From JACPLR01 sp041649295 (GTDB taxonomy: Archaea; Nanobdellota; Nanobdellia; Pacearchaeales; GW2011-AR1), in NCBI GenBank assembly GCA_041649295.1, contig JBAZNI010000001.1, positions 372,001 through 436,000 of the forward strand: DNA of 64,000 nt, in the 5' to 3' direction. Numbering within the stretch: position 1 is the stretch's first letter; every line of letters starts with the position of its first letter. The notes under the pieces are model-generated. The model did not search any database. It worked only from the letters and a program-made list of their open reading frames with translations, and had not been told where the DNA came from. Shown in pieces: positions 34,635-42,811 of the stretch. A program made the position numbers and the translations under genes.

Positions 34635-36773
34635 ATGGTAAACAAAATAAGGAAACGTGATGGAAGTGTTGTTGTGTTTCAGGAAGAAAAAATAAAAGAA
34701 GCTATTTGGAAAGCAGTAAAAGCTGTTGGAGGTTCTAATAGAAAAAGAGCAGAAGAATTAGGAGAAATTGTCTGTAACCAGATTAATAAAAAATATAATG
34801 AAAATGGAATTCCAGATGTAGAAGAAGTTCAGGATTTGGTTGAAAAAACATTAATTGAAGAAAAGCATGCAAAAACAGCAAAAGCATATATTCTTTATAG
34901 AAAAAGCCACGAAGAATTAAGAAATGTAAAAGGGCTGTTTGATACTATAGAAGCTGTTGACGATTATATTGGATTAAATGATTGGATGGTTAAGGAGAAT
35001 TCTAATATGGGTTTTTCTTTGCAAGGGTTAAATAATTATATTGCAACTAAAATAGTTTCAAATTACTGGATTAGAAGAGTTTATCCAGAAGCAATAAGAA
35101 AAGCTCATGAAAATGTGGATATTCATATTCATGATTTAGGCACACTTGGAGCTTACTGTGCTGGCTGGGATTTGAAAGATTTGTTATTAACTGGATTTAG
35201 AGGTGTTCCTGGAAAAGTAGAGTCTAAACCTCCAAAACATTTTAGAACTGCGCTAGGGCAGATGGTTAATTTCTTTTATACGTTACAAGGAGAAACAGCA
35301 GGAGCACAGGCATTTTCAAATTTTGATACTTTATTAGCCCCTTTTGTTAAATATGACCATTTAGAATATGATGAAGTTAAACAGGCAATTCAGGAATTTT
35401 TATTTAACTTATCTGTTCCTACAAGAGTCGGTTTCCAAAGTCCATTTACAAATATCACAATGGATTTGAAAGTTCCAGAATATATGAAAAATGAGCCAGT
35501 TATAATTGGAGGAAAATCTATGCAGGAAACTTATGGCGAGTTTCAGAAAGAAATGGATATGATTAATATGGCTTTTGCAGAAGGTATGATGGAGGGAGAT
35601 GCAAGTGGGAGAGTTTTTACATTCCCTATACCTACATATAATATAACTTCTGATTTTGACTGGGATAACCCCAACTATAATCTTATCTGGGAAATGACTG
35701 CGAAATATGGAATTCCTTATTTTTCAAATTTTATTAACTCAGATATGAAACCAGAAGATGCAAGAAGTATGTGCTGCAGACTTCGCCTCGATCAGACAGA
35801 ATTAAGAAAAAGAGGAGGAGGATTATTCGGAGCAAATCCTCAAACTGGAAGCATAGGTGTTGTAACTATAAATATGCCAAGATTAGGATTTACTGCAGTT
35901 GATGAACAGGATTTTTTTGCACGTTTAGGAGAGTTAATGGAATTGGCAAAAGAAAGCTTGGAAATAAAAAGAAAATCTCTTGAGAAATTTACAGAAATTG
36001 GATTATATCCTTATTCTAAATTTTATTTAAGGCATGTTCATAAAAGATTTGGAAATTATTGGAAAAATCATTTTGCAACTATTGGATTATTGGGTATGAA
36101 TGAGGCAATTATGAATTTTATGCCTGGAGAAAATATAGCAACTGCTAAAGGAAATGAATTTGCAATTAAAGTTCTTAAGTTTATGAGGGGTAGATTAGAA
36201 GAATTCCAGAAAGAGACAGGGAATATATATAATCTAGAAGCAACTCCTGGAGAAGGGACAACATATAGGTTTGCAAGAAATGATAAAAAAAGATTTGGAA
36301 GGATAATTGTTGCTAATGAGGAAGCTTTTAAAAATGGAGCTAAACCATATTATACAAACTCGACTCAACTGCCAGTTAATTACACCCCGGATTTATTTGA
36401 AGCTTTAGAACTTCAGGATAATCTTCAGACGCAATACACTGGAGGAACAGTTTTTCACGCATTTATTGGAGAGAAACTTTCTGGACAAGCTGTTAAGGTT
36501 CTTGTTAAGAAAGTAGCTGAAAAGTTTTCCTTGCCATACTTTACAATAACCCCCACATTTTCAATTTGTCCCATACACGGGTATTTGGCTGGGGACCATG
36601 AGTACTGCCCAAAATGTGATAATGAAAATGGTTTTTCTAATGCAACTGAAAAAGCATCACGAGCTCAGGTAATTGTTGAAGCAATTTATAATAATAAAAT
36701 TGGGGATTCTATTATAGATACCCATCATCAAGATGCAATTGACATTAATTTAAAAAAAGGAGGTGAAATTTAA
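34635..36773 (+). CDS. nrdD: Anaerobic ribonucleoside-triphosphate reductase, catalytic part, without glycyl-radical tail
   Basis: A 712-residue class III reductase body. An ATP-cone (IRKRDGSVVVFQEEKIKEAIWKA) opens the protein; SVPTRVGFQSPFTNITMDL and FTFPIPTYNITSDFDWDNPN mark the barrel, and CPIHGYLAGDHEYCPKC near the end is the zinc site. Family members continue directly to a glycyl-radical segment RVxGYxxPVxxxNxGK. Here a non-family tail (KIGDSIIDTHHQDAIDINL) ends at TAA and the glycyl segment is encoded in the next gene, which begins at the next codon. AGGAGG at about 36759-36764 inside this gene's end serves that start. Confidence 0.94.
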   Translation: MVNKIRKRDGSVVVFQEEKIKEAIWKAVKAVGGSNRKRAEELGEIVCNQINKKYNENGIPDVEEVQDLVEKTLIEEKHAKTAKAYILYRKSHEELRNVKGLFDTIEAVDDYIGLNDWMVKENSNMGFSLQGLNNYIATKIVSNYWIRRVYPEAIRKAHENVDIHIHDLGTLGAYCAGWDLKDLLLTGFRGVPGKVESKPPKHFRTALGQMVNFFYTLQGETAGAQAFSNFDTLLAPFVKYDHLEYDEVKQAIQEFLFNLSVPTRVGFQSPFTNITMDLKVPEYMKNEPVIIGGKSMQETYGEFQKEMDMINMAFAEGMMEGDASGRVFTFPIPTYNITSDFDWDNPNYNLIWEMTAKYGIPYFSNFINSDMKPEDARSMCCRLRLDQTELRKRGGGLFGANPQTGSIGVVTINMPRLGFTAVDEQDFFARLGELMELAKESLEIKRKSLEKFTEIGLYPYSKFYLRHVHKRFGNYWKNHFATIGLLGMNEAIMNFMPGENIATAKGNEFAIKVLKFMRGRLEEFQKETGNIYNLEATPGEGTTYRFARNDKKRFGRIIVANEEAFKNGAKPYYTNSTQLPVNYTPDLFEALELQDNLQTQYTGGTVFHAFIGEKLSGQAVKVLVKKVAEKFSLPYFTITPTFSICPIHGYLAGDHEYCPKCDNENGFSNATEKASRAQVIVEAIYNNKIGDSIIDTHHQDAIDINLKKGGEI

Positions 36774-36908
36774 ATGACAGGTGAAAAAAGAACAAAATGC
36801 GAAAGATTTACCCGTGTGTGCGGTTATTTAAGGCCAGTTGAAATGATGAATGAAGGCAAACAAGCAGAGGTTTCTGATCGTATCATGTTCAATGTAGCTG
36901 AAAAATGA
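36774..36908 (+). CDS. Separately encoded NrdD glycyl-radical peptide, 44 residues
   Basis: The peptide holds CERFTRVCGYLRPVEMMNEGKQ, the glycyl-radical signature that normally ends class III reductases; Gly17 in RVCGYL is the radical glycine. Its ATG directly follows the nrdD TAA, in the same frame, with AAGGAGGTG 10 bases before it, a strong ribosome site. The 4-base overlap with nrdG (ATGA) means all three are coupled. The normal reductase is one chain; here a body subunit and a radical subunit would have to assemble. A sequencing error making one stop is less likely because of the ribosome site and fresh ATG. Confidence 0.85.
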   Translation: MTGEKRTKCERFTRVCGYLRPVEMMNEGKQAEVSDRIMFNVAEK

Positions 36909-37609
36909 TGAAAATCAAGGCTATTCAAAAAACAACTTTAATTGATTACCCTGGAAAAATAGCTTGCACTATATTTATTCATGGGTGTAATTTTAAATGT
37001 GGTTTCTGCCATAATCCTGAATTAGTTATTTATGAAAAAGAAAAGGACATTAATGAAAATGAAATTTTGACTTTTTTGGAAAAACAAAGAAAATATTTAG
37101 AGGGGGTTTGTATCAGCGGAGGAGAACCCTTAATCTCCTTGAACTCAGAGTTTATAAAAAAAATAAAGTCTATGGGTTATTTGATTAAAATTGATACAAA
37201 TGGGAGCTATCCTGATAAATTAAGCGAATTAATCTCTAAAAATTTAGTTGATTATATTGCTATGGATATAAAATCAAGCAGAGAAAATTATCCCAAGCTT
37301 GTTAATTCTAGGGTGAATTTAAATAAAATTGAAGAAAGTATTAAAATAATTTCCTCTCTTCCTGATTATGAATTTCGGACTACAATTATTGAAGAAATTC
37401 ACAGCAAAGAGGAAGTCGAAAAAATAATTAAATGGGTCAGTGAATTTGCAGGTAAAAAAATAAAAAGGTTCGTTTTTCAGGGTTTTAAGAAACAACATAA
37501 AATAATTGATGATAAATTTAAAAATTACAAAGATACTAATGAAGAGTATCTATATAAATTAAAAGGAATAGCTCAAGAATACTGCAATGAGGTAATTATT
37601 AAAGCATGA
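36905..37609 (+). CDS. nrdG: Anaerobic ribonucleotide reductase activating protein
   Basis: A 234-residue radical SAM activase. The cluster motif CxxxCxxC is Cys28-Cys32-Cys35 in HGCNFKCGFCHNPEL; CISGGEPL and IDTNGSYP are fold motifs. It installs the radical on the glycine of NrdD, which here lies on the small peptide just upstream. Start could be the first or second ATG of the pair at 36905/36908. Confidence 0.94.
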   Translation: MMKIKAIQKTTLIDYPGKIACTIFIHGCNFKCGFCHNPELVIYEKEKDINENEILTFLEKQRKYLEGVCISGGEPLISLNSEFIKKIKSMGYLIKIDTNGSYPDKLSELISKNLVDYIAMDIKSSRENYPKLVNSRVNLNKIEESIKIISSLPDYEFRTTIIEEIHSKEEVEKIIKWVSEFAGKKIKRFVFQGFKKQHKIIDDKFKNYKDTNEEYLYKLKGIAQEYCNEVIIKA

Positions 37610-38307
37610 AAAAAATATGTATTGTCGGAAAGGATATGGAAAATTCAAAAAAACTTAAAGAGCATCTGTTAAAGCTGGGATTTGAATACTCTGAAGAAAA
37701 TCCATCACTGGTTATTGCATATGGAGGAGATGGGACTCTGCTTATTGCTGAAAGGCAGTTTCCTGGTGTGCTTAAAATTCTTGTAAAAGACAGCAATACA
37801 TCAAGTAAAGCATGCAATTTGCATATTGAAGATATTATAAAAAAATATCTTGCCCATGATTATGAAATTGAAATTATAAATAAATTAAAGGCAATTGCAA
37901 ATTTATCTTCAAAAACAAGGGAATTAACAGGAATGAATGATATTGTTATAAGAAATACTCTGCCAACAGAGGCAGTCAGATTCGAAAGTTTCATTAACAA
38001 TAAACTAATTGGAGAATTTATTGGAGATGGGGTTGTAATCGCAACTCCTTATGGAAGCACAGCTTATTTCCATAGTATTACAAGAAAAAACATTTGTAAT
38101 GGTATAGGGATTGCATTTAATAATATAACTGCTGAAAAACCGCTGTTAAATTTAGAGAATAAAGAGAGAATCAAATTTAAAATATTAAGGGGCCCTGCTG
38201 TGCTGGTTGCAGACAATAACAGGGATTTTATTAATCTTGAAAAAGGGGACGAAGTGGAAATTTTTCAAGGTGATGAATTTGCAAAAATAATCAGATTTAG
38301 GCAATGA
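37606..38307 (+). CDS. nadK: NAD kinase
   Basis: A 233-residue ATP-NAD kinase making NADP. GGDGTLL is at residues 40-46, the catalytic motif of the family; later GDGVVIATPYGSTAYFHSITRK holds the NAD-binding pattern. Shorter than bacterial NadK (about 290) but normal for some archaea. The 4-base overlap with nrdG puts it in the reductase operon. Confidence 0.9.
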   Translation: MKKICIVGKDMENSKKLKEHLLKLGFEYSEENPSLVIAYGGDGTLLIAERQFPGVLKILVKDSNTSSKACNLHIEDIIKKYLAHDYEIEIINKLKAIANLSSKTRELTGMNDIVIRNTLPTEAVRFESFINNKLIGEFIGDGVVIATPYGSTAYFHSITRKNICNGIGIAFNNITAEKPLLNLENKERIKFKILRGPAVLVADNNRDFINLEKGDEVEIFQGDEFAKIIRFRQ

Positions 38308-38355
38308 TTTAAATAAATTAAATGTCTAAAGATTAAAGCAAGCAGGTTAAAATAT

Positions 38356-38787
38356 ATGGTAAAAATAAAACTTAAACGAATTAATAATGATGCAGTAACC
38401 CCTTTCTATGCAAAAGAAGGGGATGCAGGACTGGATTTATTTTCTGTAAGTGAGCATATATTAAAGCCAGGAGAAAGATGCCTTGTAAAAACAGGATTAA
38501 GTTTTGAAATACCAAGGGGCTATGAAATTCAAATTCGCCCAAGAAGTGGATTAGCTTTAAAAAATGGAATTTCTCTTGTAAATTCTCCAGGGACAGTTGA
38601 TTCAGGTTATAGGGGGGAAATCTGCATTATTGTAATAAATCATGGAAATGAAAATTTTGAAATCAATAAAGGCGACAAAATAGCACAGGCTGTTTTAAAT
38701 AAATTTGAAAATGCAGAAATCGAAGAAGTTGAATGTCTTGAAGGAAGTTTAAGAGGTGAAGATGGTTTTGGAAGTACAGGAAATTAA
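38356..38787 (+). CDS. dut: dUTP diphosphatase
   Basis: A 143-residue trimeric dUTPase. The five motifs are visible: AGLDLFS near 23-29, RPRSGLALKNG, GTVDSGYRGEI, GDKIAQAVL and the glycine-rich GEDGFGSTGN at the C terminus. It supplies dUMP for the ThyX-like enzyme and keeps dUTP out of DNA. Located between nadK and the ThyX-like gene in the same orientation. Confidence 0.96.
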   Translation: MVKIKLKRINNDAVTPFYAKEGDAGLDLFSVSEHILKPGERCLVKTGLSFEIPRGYEIQIRPRSGLALKNGISLVNSPGTVDSGYRGEICIIVINHGNENFEINKGDKIAQAVLNKFENAEIEEVECLEGSLRGEDGFGSTGN

Positions 38788-38844
38788 TAAATATATATTT
38801 TAACTTATAATATTATTTATAAATAAACAGAGTTTTTTATTTTA

Positions 38845-40110
38845 ATGAATAACAAATGCATCAAGTTAACAGGAATGTTATTGCCAGTTAATGGAGATGA
38901 TCCTGAAGCATTCGCTACATCAGGAGCAAGAGGATGTTTTAGTGAAAAACCCTCATTTAAAATTCAGGAAGATGAAGAGAAAAGAGAGGATTACAATCAA
39001 AGAAAAGAGTTAATCTTCAGAGAAACATCTGGAAGAGGTCATGGAGCTGTTTTAGACCAGTCTGCTTTTTTATTTTCAGCTGATAATTTAAGCAGGGCAT
39101 CAACTTTATTTTTGTGTGCTCCGCAATACGCTTCTCACTTGCAGCAGTCATTAAGAAGAGCAACTGCTGAGAGAGGATTTGTAAATGCTGACAAAGATGC
39201 GGATAAATTAATGAGCCATCAATTTAGGCTATATGAAAAAATGTTGGAAGGAGGTATTCCTCCTGAAGATGCAAGGTTTATACTTCCTTTAGGTACAAAA
39301 ACAGCAATACAAACAAAATTAGATGCAAGAGAATTAATACACCTTTATTCAATGTCTAAAAGAGCAAACGCCCCTGATGAAGTAAAAGATACTGTCAGGG
39401 AAATGTATCGTTTGGCACAGGAAGTAGCTCCAAGAATGATGGAAGATAGAGAAAATAGTATGGAAGTCTTGTCGTGGTTGCCCGCACCCCAATTATTTGC
39501 ATTAGATAATAAAACAATCGAAAATTTAGTAAGATCTGCACAAGATAAAGTTACACTTTTGGGGTCTGAAACAATACTTATAGATAAGGATGAAATAGAA
39601 CAAGCTATTAAAAAAAGAAATGAAGCATTACTATCATGTTTAAAACATGTTCATTTTACATATTTAGCTCCAATGTCTATTGCAACATTTCATCAGGCAA
39701 CAAGACAGAGAACATGGGACCAAAGTGTTCAGGCTATTCCAAATGCAGTTCGCAAAAGACAATATGTTACTCCTCCAACTATCTCTGAAACTAGATTTAA
39801 AACTCCTTATTCTTCCTTATTAAATGATTCTTTTGATTATGCTAATGCAAACACCCACCCAAATTCTTTTTTAGCATTGCCTCATGCATTAGAAGTTTAT
39901 GATATAATCCATATAAACGGGTGGAATGCTATTCATTCTATTGCAAAAAGAACATGCGCAAAAGCTCAATGGGAAATAAGAGATATTGCCTGCAAAATGG
40001 CTGATGAAATTAAAAAAGTTTATCCTGAATTGGGAGAGTTTATAGGGCCTCAATGTGAAGTTTATAGCAGATGTCCTGAAAGCAACCCATGTAAAACAGA
40101 TTTTAGATAA
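38845..40110 (+). CDS. Double ThyX-like protein (flavin-dependent thymidylate synthase family)
   Basis: A 421-residue protein with two ThyX-type domains in tandem. The first half has GHGAVLDQSAFLF, LSRASTLF, then LPLGTKTAIQTKLDARELIHLYSM; the second has MSIATFHQATRQRTWDQSVQ, LPHALEVYDIIHINGWNAIHSIAKR and AQWEIRDIACKMADEIKKVYPELG. The usual RHRxxSxxxxS motif is replaced in both halves (CAPQYASHLQQS and TRQRTWDQSVQ), so catalysis may be altered. By context (dut and dCMP deaminase neighbours) it should make dTMP from dUMP with FAD. If inactive, it would be a structural relative. Confidence 0.72.
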   Translation: MNNKCIKLTGMLLPVNGDDPEAFATSGARGCFSEKPSFKIQEDEEKREDYNQRKELIFRETSGRGHGAVLDQSAFLFSADNLSRASTLFLCAPQYASHLQQSLRRATAERGFVNADKDADKLMSHQFRLYEKMLEGGIPPEDARFILPLGTKTAIQTKLDARELIHLYSMSKRANAPDEVKDTVREMYRLAQEVAPRMMEDRENSMEVLSWLPAPQLFALDNKTIENLVRSAQDKVTLLGSETILIDKDEIEQAIKKRNEALLSCLKHVHFTYLAPMSIATFHQATRQRTWDQSVQAIPNAVRKRQYVTPPTISETRFKTPYSSLLNDSFDYANANTHPNSFLALPHALEVYDIIHINGWNAIHSIAKRTCAKAQWEIRDIACKMADEIKKVYPELGEFIGPQCEVYSRCPESNPCKTDFR

Positions 40111-40111
40111 T

Positions 40112-40639
40112 ATGAAAAAACAAAAAGACAGACCTAATTGGGATGAAAGTTTTATGTCAGTAGCTGTTGATGCAGCAACAAGGTCAAGTTGCAAATATCT
40201 TCACACAGGAGCAGTTATTGTAAAAGATAAAAGAATAATTGCTACCGGATATAATGGTGCTCCTCCAGGAATTGAAAACTGCTTAAATATAGGGTGCAGA
40301 AAAGATAAAGAAAACATAAAATTTAATGATAAGGGAAAAGGTATTTGCAGAGGAACTCATGCAGAAATGAATGCAATGGGGTTAGTCGAAAGAGAAAGAT
40401 TAATTGGAACTACCATGTATAGTGTTTATTTTCCCTGTTCTGCATGTGCAAAAGCAATTGTAGCACAAGGAATTAGAAAAGTTGTATATTGTTTTGTTTA
40501 TGCTGAACCAGATTCATTAACAAACGAACTTTTTGATGAAAGTAATACCACTCTTAGAAAGCTTAATTTTGATGTTGAAGCTCAAAATTTAAGGAGATTA
40601 AGAATATTCGAACAGCAAAATCTTAATAAAAGCCGTTAA
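40112..40639 (+). CDS. dCMP deaminase
   Basis: A 175-residue zinc deaminase turning dCMP into dUMP. The zinc site is HAEMNA and PCSACAKAIV; the cofactor/allosteric region TGYNGAPPG is typical of deoxycytidylate deaminase. The frame is open to 40055, but those codons overlap the ThyX-like gene; the ATG at 40112 leaves one base after its stop. Together with dut and the ThyX-like gene it completes dUMP supply. Confidence 0.93.
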   Translation: MKKQKDRPNWDESFMSVAVDAATRSSCKYLHTGAVIVKDKRIIATGYNGAPPGIENCLNIGCRKDKENIKFNDKGKGICRGTHAEMNAMGLVERERLIGTTMYSVYFPCSACAKAIVAQGIRKVVYCFVYAEPDSLTNELFDESNTTLRKLNFDVEAQNLRRLRIFEQQNLNKSR

Positions 40640-40640
40640 A

Positions 40641-41093
40641 ATGATGTACCCTTTAATAGCTCAAAAAAGAAGTTATTGGTGTGTTCCAGCATGCCTTGAA
40701 AGTATTTTAAAAGCAGAATCTTTTGGTGTTTCACAAGAAGAAATCGCAAATAACTTAGGCATTAAAGAAAATGGATTTAATTTTAATAGAGCAAGATTAA
40801 CTAATTTTACGGGCAGTTATGGATTATATCTTGGATTTGAAAGTCCGTTTTTAGGGGCAATAGAAGATGACTTAATTTTAAAACAAATTAATAAAAAACA
40901 TATTTTAATTGCAGGAAAATTTAGAGGAAAAAAGCATTGTATTCTTGTTTTAGATTATAATTATCCAAGTGATTTTGCTTTTGTTTATGACCCGTCTTTA
41001 AAAAGACCATTCCAAATAAGTATTCCTAAAATTAAAGAAGCAATTAATGCAAGGGAAGATTTAAGAAACGGATATTACCTAATATCTAGTTAA
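40641..41093 (+). CDS. C39-like cysteine peptidase-fold protein
   Basis: A 150-residue protein starting LIAQKRSYWCVPACLESILKAE, the catalytic-cysteine segment of bacteriocin-type C39 peptidases, with HCILVLDYN further on where the His should lie and YDPSLKRPF for the acidic residue. It lacks the ABC transporter that usually accompanies the peptidase. A peptidase or an inactive relative is possible. It follows dCMP deaminase by one base. Confidence 0.7.
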   Translation: MMYPLIAQKRSYWCVPACLESILKAESFGVSQEEIANNLGIKENGFNFNRARLTNFTGSYGLYLGFESPFLGAIEDDLILKQINKKHILIAGKFRGKKHCILVLDYNYPSDFAFVYDPSLKRPFQISIPKIKEAINAREDLRNGYYLISS

Positions 41094-42122
41094 CTAATGA
41101 TAAACTCTTGCTAATTTAGAAATATCTGGATCAGCATTCCATGAATCAGGATACCTGTCCCATTCTTCAGGATAATCATCAATTTTATATCCTAATTCTT
41201 CTAATTTTGACCTTGACTGATTTCGCCCATGCCCTTCTGCTTCTGCTTTTGATTGTGCCGCAATAAGTTTTTTTAAATCTTCTGCTGAACCTGCTTCTGC
41301 TCCAGCATACATAAGAAAATTGTCAATGGGAAAGCTTAAATCTTTATAAGACGATTCTCTAATTTGGTCTATTTGGTTTTCTAATCTATCTCTATCAATA
41401 TAAAGTCCGTATAAGTGTAATGAACTGCTTCTGTCTATATAAGAACCAACCTTTATAGGAACTCCTAGCATATCTGAAATTTTTTGTGCTAACAATTTCT
41501 GAAGTTCTACCTGCCCTATATTATTTTCATTCCATGCTTTTAACAAATCTCTTGACCTCCATTCAGTTAAATAGTTCATTACAATATCCCCACTCTCATC
41601 TTCTAAAAATCTTAAATTTCCTCTCTGCCAACAAGGCGGATCCTCTTGTTCTAAAATAATATCTTCTCCTGGACGCCATGTTGTAAACTGATAATCTCTT
41701 CCAGTTATTCTTCGTTTTTCATCCCAGTCATTTTTAATTCTTCTAAAAACAAAAGGCAACTGATCTACAATTCTTTCATTATATGTATATCCCCAAAAGT
41801 CCGGATTTTCAGGAGATTTTTTCCAATGGTTATGTATGCCGTGTGTAACTTCCAGAATATATTGCATAACTCCGCGAGCATCATCATGAACTGCTGGTGA
41901 AAAAACTTTTGGTTCACTTAATGGATGTGATATATTTACAGTTATATCTGCATCATAACCTAAAGTCATGCCATCTGTTTGTTTTGGTGTCTCTACCCTC
42001 GCCCCATAATCGTGGCAGGCAATAATTGATTTACACACTCCTTCTGCAAGATTTTCTGCATTAATCACAATTGAAGGGATTCTGCCATCTCTTCTTAAAT
42101 AACTTTGCTCATCTCCTTTCAT
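41094..42122 (-). CDS. Hypothetical protein, 342 residues
   Basis: A large soluble protein without signal peptide. Its sequence is rich in Asp, Arg and Trp (RIPSIVINAENLAEGVCKS, FTTWRPGEDIILEQEDPPCWQRG), with a helical central part. HDDARGVMQYILEVTHGIHNHW resembles no family I can name. It converges with the C39-like gene, the stop codons being adjacent. Confidence 0.55.
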   Translation of the reverse strand: MKGDEQSYLRRDGRIPSIVINAENLAEGVCKSIIACHDYGARVETPKQTDGMTLGYDADITVNISHPLSEPKVFSPAVHDDARGVMQYILEVTHGIHNHWKKSPENPDFWGYTYNERIVDQLPFVFRRIKNDWDEKRRITGRDYQFTTWRPGEDIILEQEDPPCWQRGNLRFLEDESGDIVMNYLTEWRSRDLLKAWNENNIGQVELQKLLAQKISDMLGVPIKVGSYIDRSSSLHLYGLYIDRDRLENQIDQIRESSYKDLSFPIDNFLMYAGAEAGSAEDLKKLIAAQSKAEAEGHGRNQSRSKLEELGYKIDDYPEEWDRYPDSWNADPDISKLARVYH

Positions 42123-42187
42123 GATTTAACTAAATAAACTTTATTTAAAAACTAAACTATACTGAAAAATATATAATTAAATTATTT

Positions 42188-42225
42188 AACCTGTTCAAAT
42201 CCCAGATTAAAAATGGACCCGAAGG
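42188..42225 (-). repeat. Duplicated tRNA-Lys 3' end plus flank
   Basis: A 38-base segment that repeats 42280-42317 with one mismatch. On the minus strand it holds the last 12 bases of tRNA-Lys (CCTTCGGGTCCA) and the 26 bases following them. The two copies are 92 bases apart. Confidence 0.75.
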
Positions 42226-42279
42226 TACTCAAGAAGAAACTTCTTGGTAAGTTTTATTTTTGCAAATAAAACTGATTTG
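42226..42279 (-). other. 54-base insert between tRNA-Lys end repeats
   Basis: The insert holds two hairpins: CAAGAAG-AAA-CTTCTTG and AGTTTTATTT-TTGC-AAATAAAACT (10 bp). It lies between the two copies of the tRNA-Lys 3' end. An insert of 55 bases with the same layout is at 62275-62329. Confidence 0.5.
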
Positions 42280-42305
42280 AACCTGTTCAAATCCCAGGTT
42301 AAAAA

Positions 42306-42380
42306 TGGACCCGAAGGGATTTGAACCCTCGACACCTGGCTTAAAAGGCCAGTGCTCTGACCAGACTGAGCTACGGATCC
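42306..42380 (-). tRNA. tRNA-Lys (anticodon TTT)
   Basis: A 75-base cloverleaf on the minus strand. Acceptor GGATCCG pairs with CGGGTCC, D stem GCTC/GAGC, anticodon stem CTGGC/GCCAG with loop CTTTTAA, and T stem GAGGG/CCCTT around TTCAAAT. The anticodon TTT gives lysine. The discriminator is A and no CCA is encoded. There is no intron. The 3' end is duplicated downstream (42188-42225). Confidence 0.95.
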
Positions 42381-42468
42381 ATGTATTACAGTTGATTTTA
42401 AAAGATAAAATTAGTTTTTAAACCTTATCTCCCTAAAGATTTAAAAATAAAATCTTCCATTAATTAAG

Positions 42469-42810
42469 ATGAACAGAAACCAAATAGTTAGCATTGTTAT
42501 GGTTGCAATTTTTATCTTAATAGTTGCGGCTTATATTTTGTATAAGAATAATCCTGGCAATGTTGATGAACAAGTTGCAAAGTGCATAGGTGAAAAAGCA
42601 GTTGTATGCACACAAACTGGATGCCATGCATGTGAGATTCAGGAAAATTTGTTCGGAGAAAATTTCAAATATATTAATGAAATAGACTATCGTAACGACA
42701 CTGAAAAAATATGTGCGGAAATTACAGCAACACCCACATGGATTATTAATGGGGAATTATATAAAGGTGTTAAATCAATAGATGAATTAAAGGAGATTAC
42801 AAGATGTTAA
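42469..42810 (+). CDS. Membrane-anchored thioredoxin-like protein
   Basis: A 113-residue protein with one N-terminal membrane helix (residues 7-26) and a thioredoxin fold outside. The active-site motif is CHAC at 52-55, with the cis-Pro loop ATPTWIINGELYKG near 87. Extra cysteines (CIGEKAVVCTQTGC) surround it. It lies one base before the CcdA-type gene, so the pair would pass electrons across the membrane to reduce or shuffle disulfides. Confidence 0.8.
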   Translation: MNRNQIVSIVMVAIFILIVAAYILYKNNPGNVDEQVAKCIGEKAVVCTQTGCHACEIQENLFGENFKYINEIDYRNDTEKICAEITATPTWIINGELYKGVKSIDELKEITRC

Positions 42811-42811
42811 A

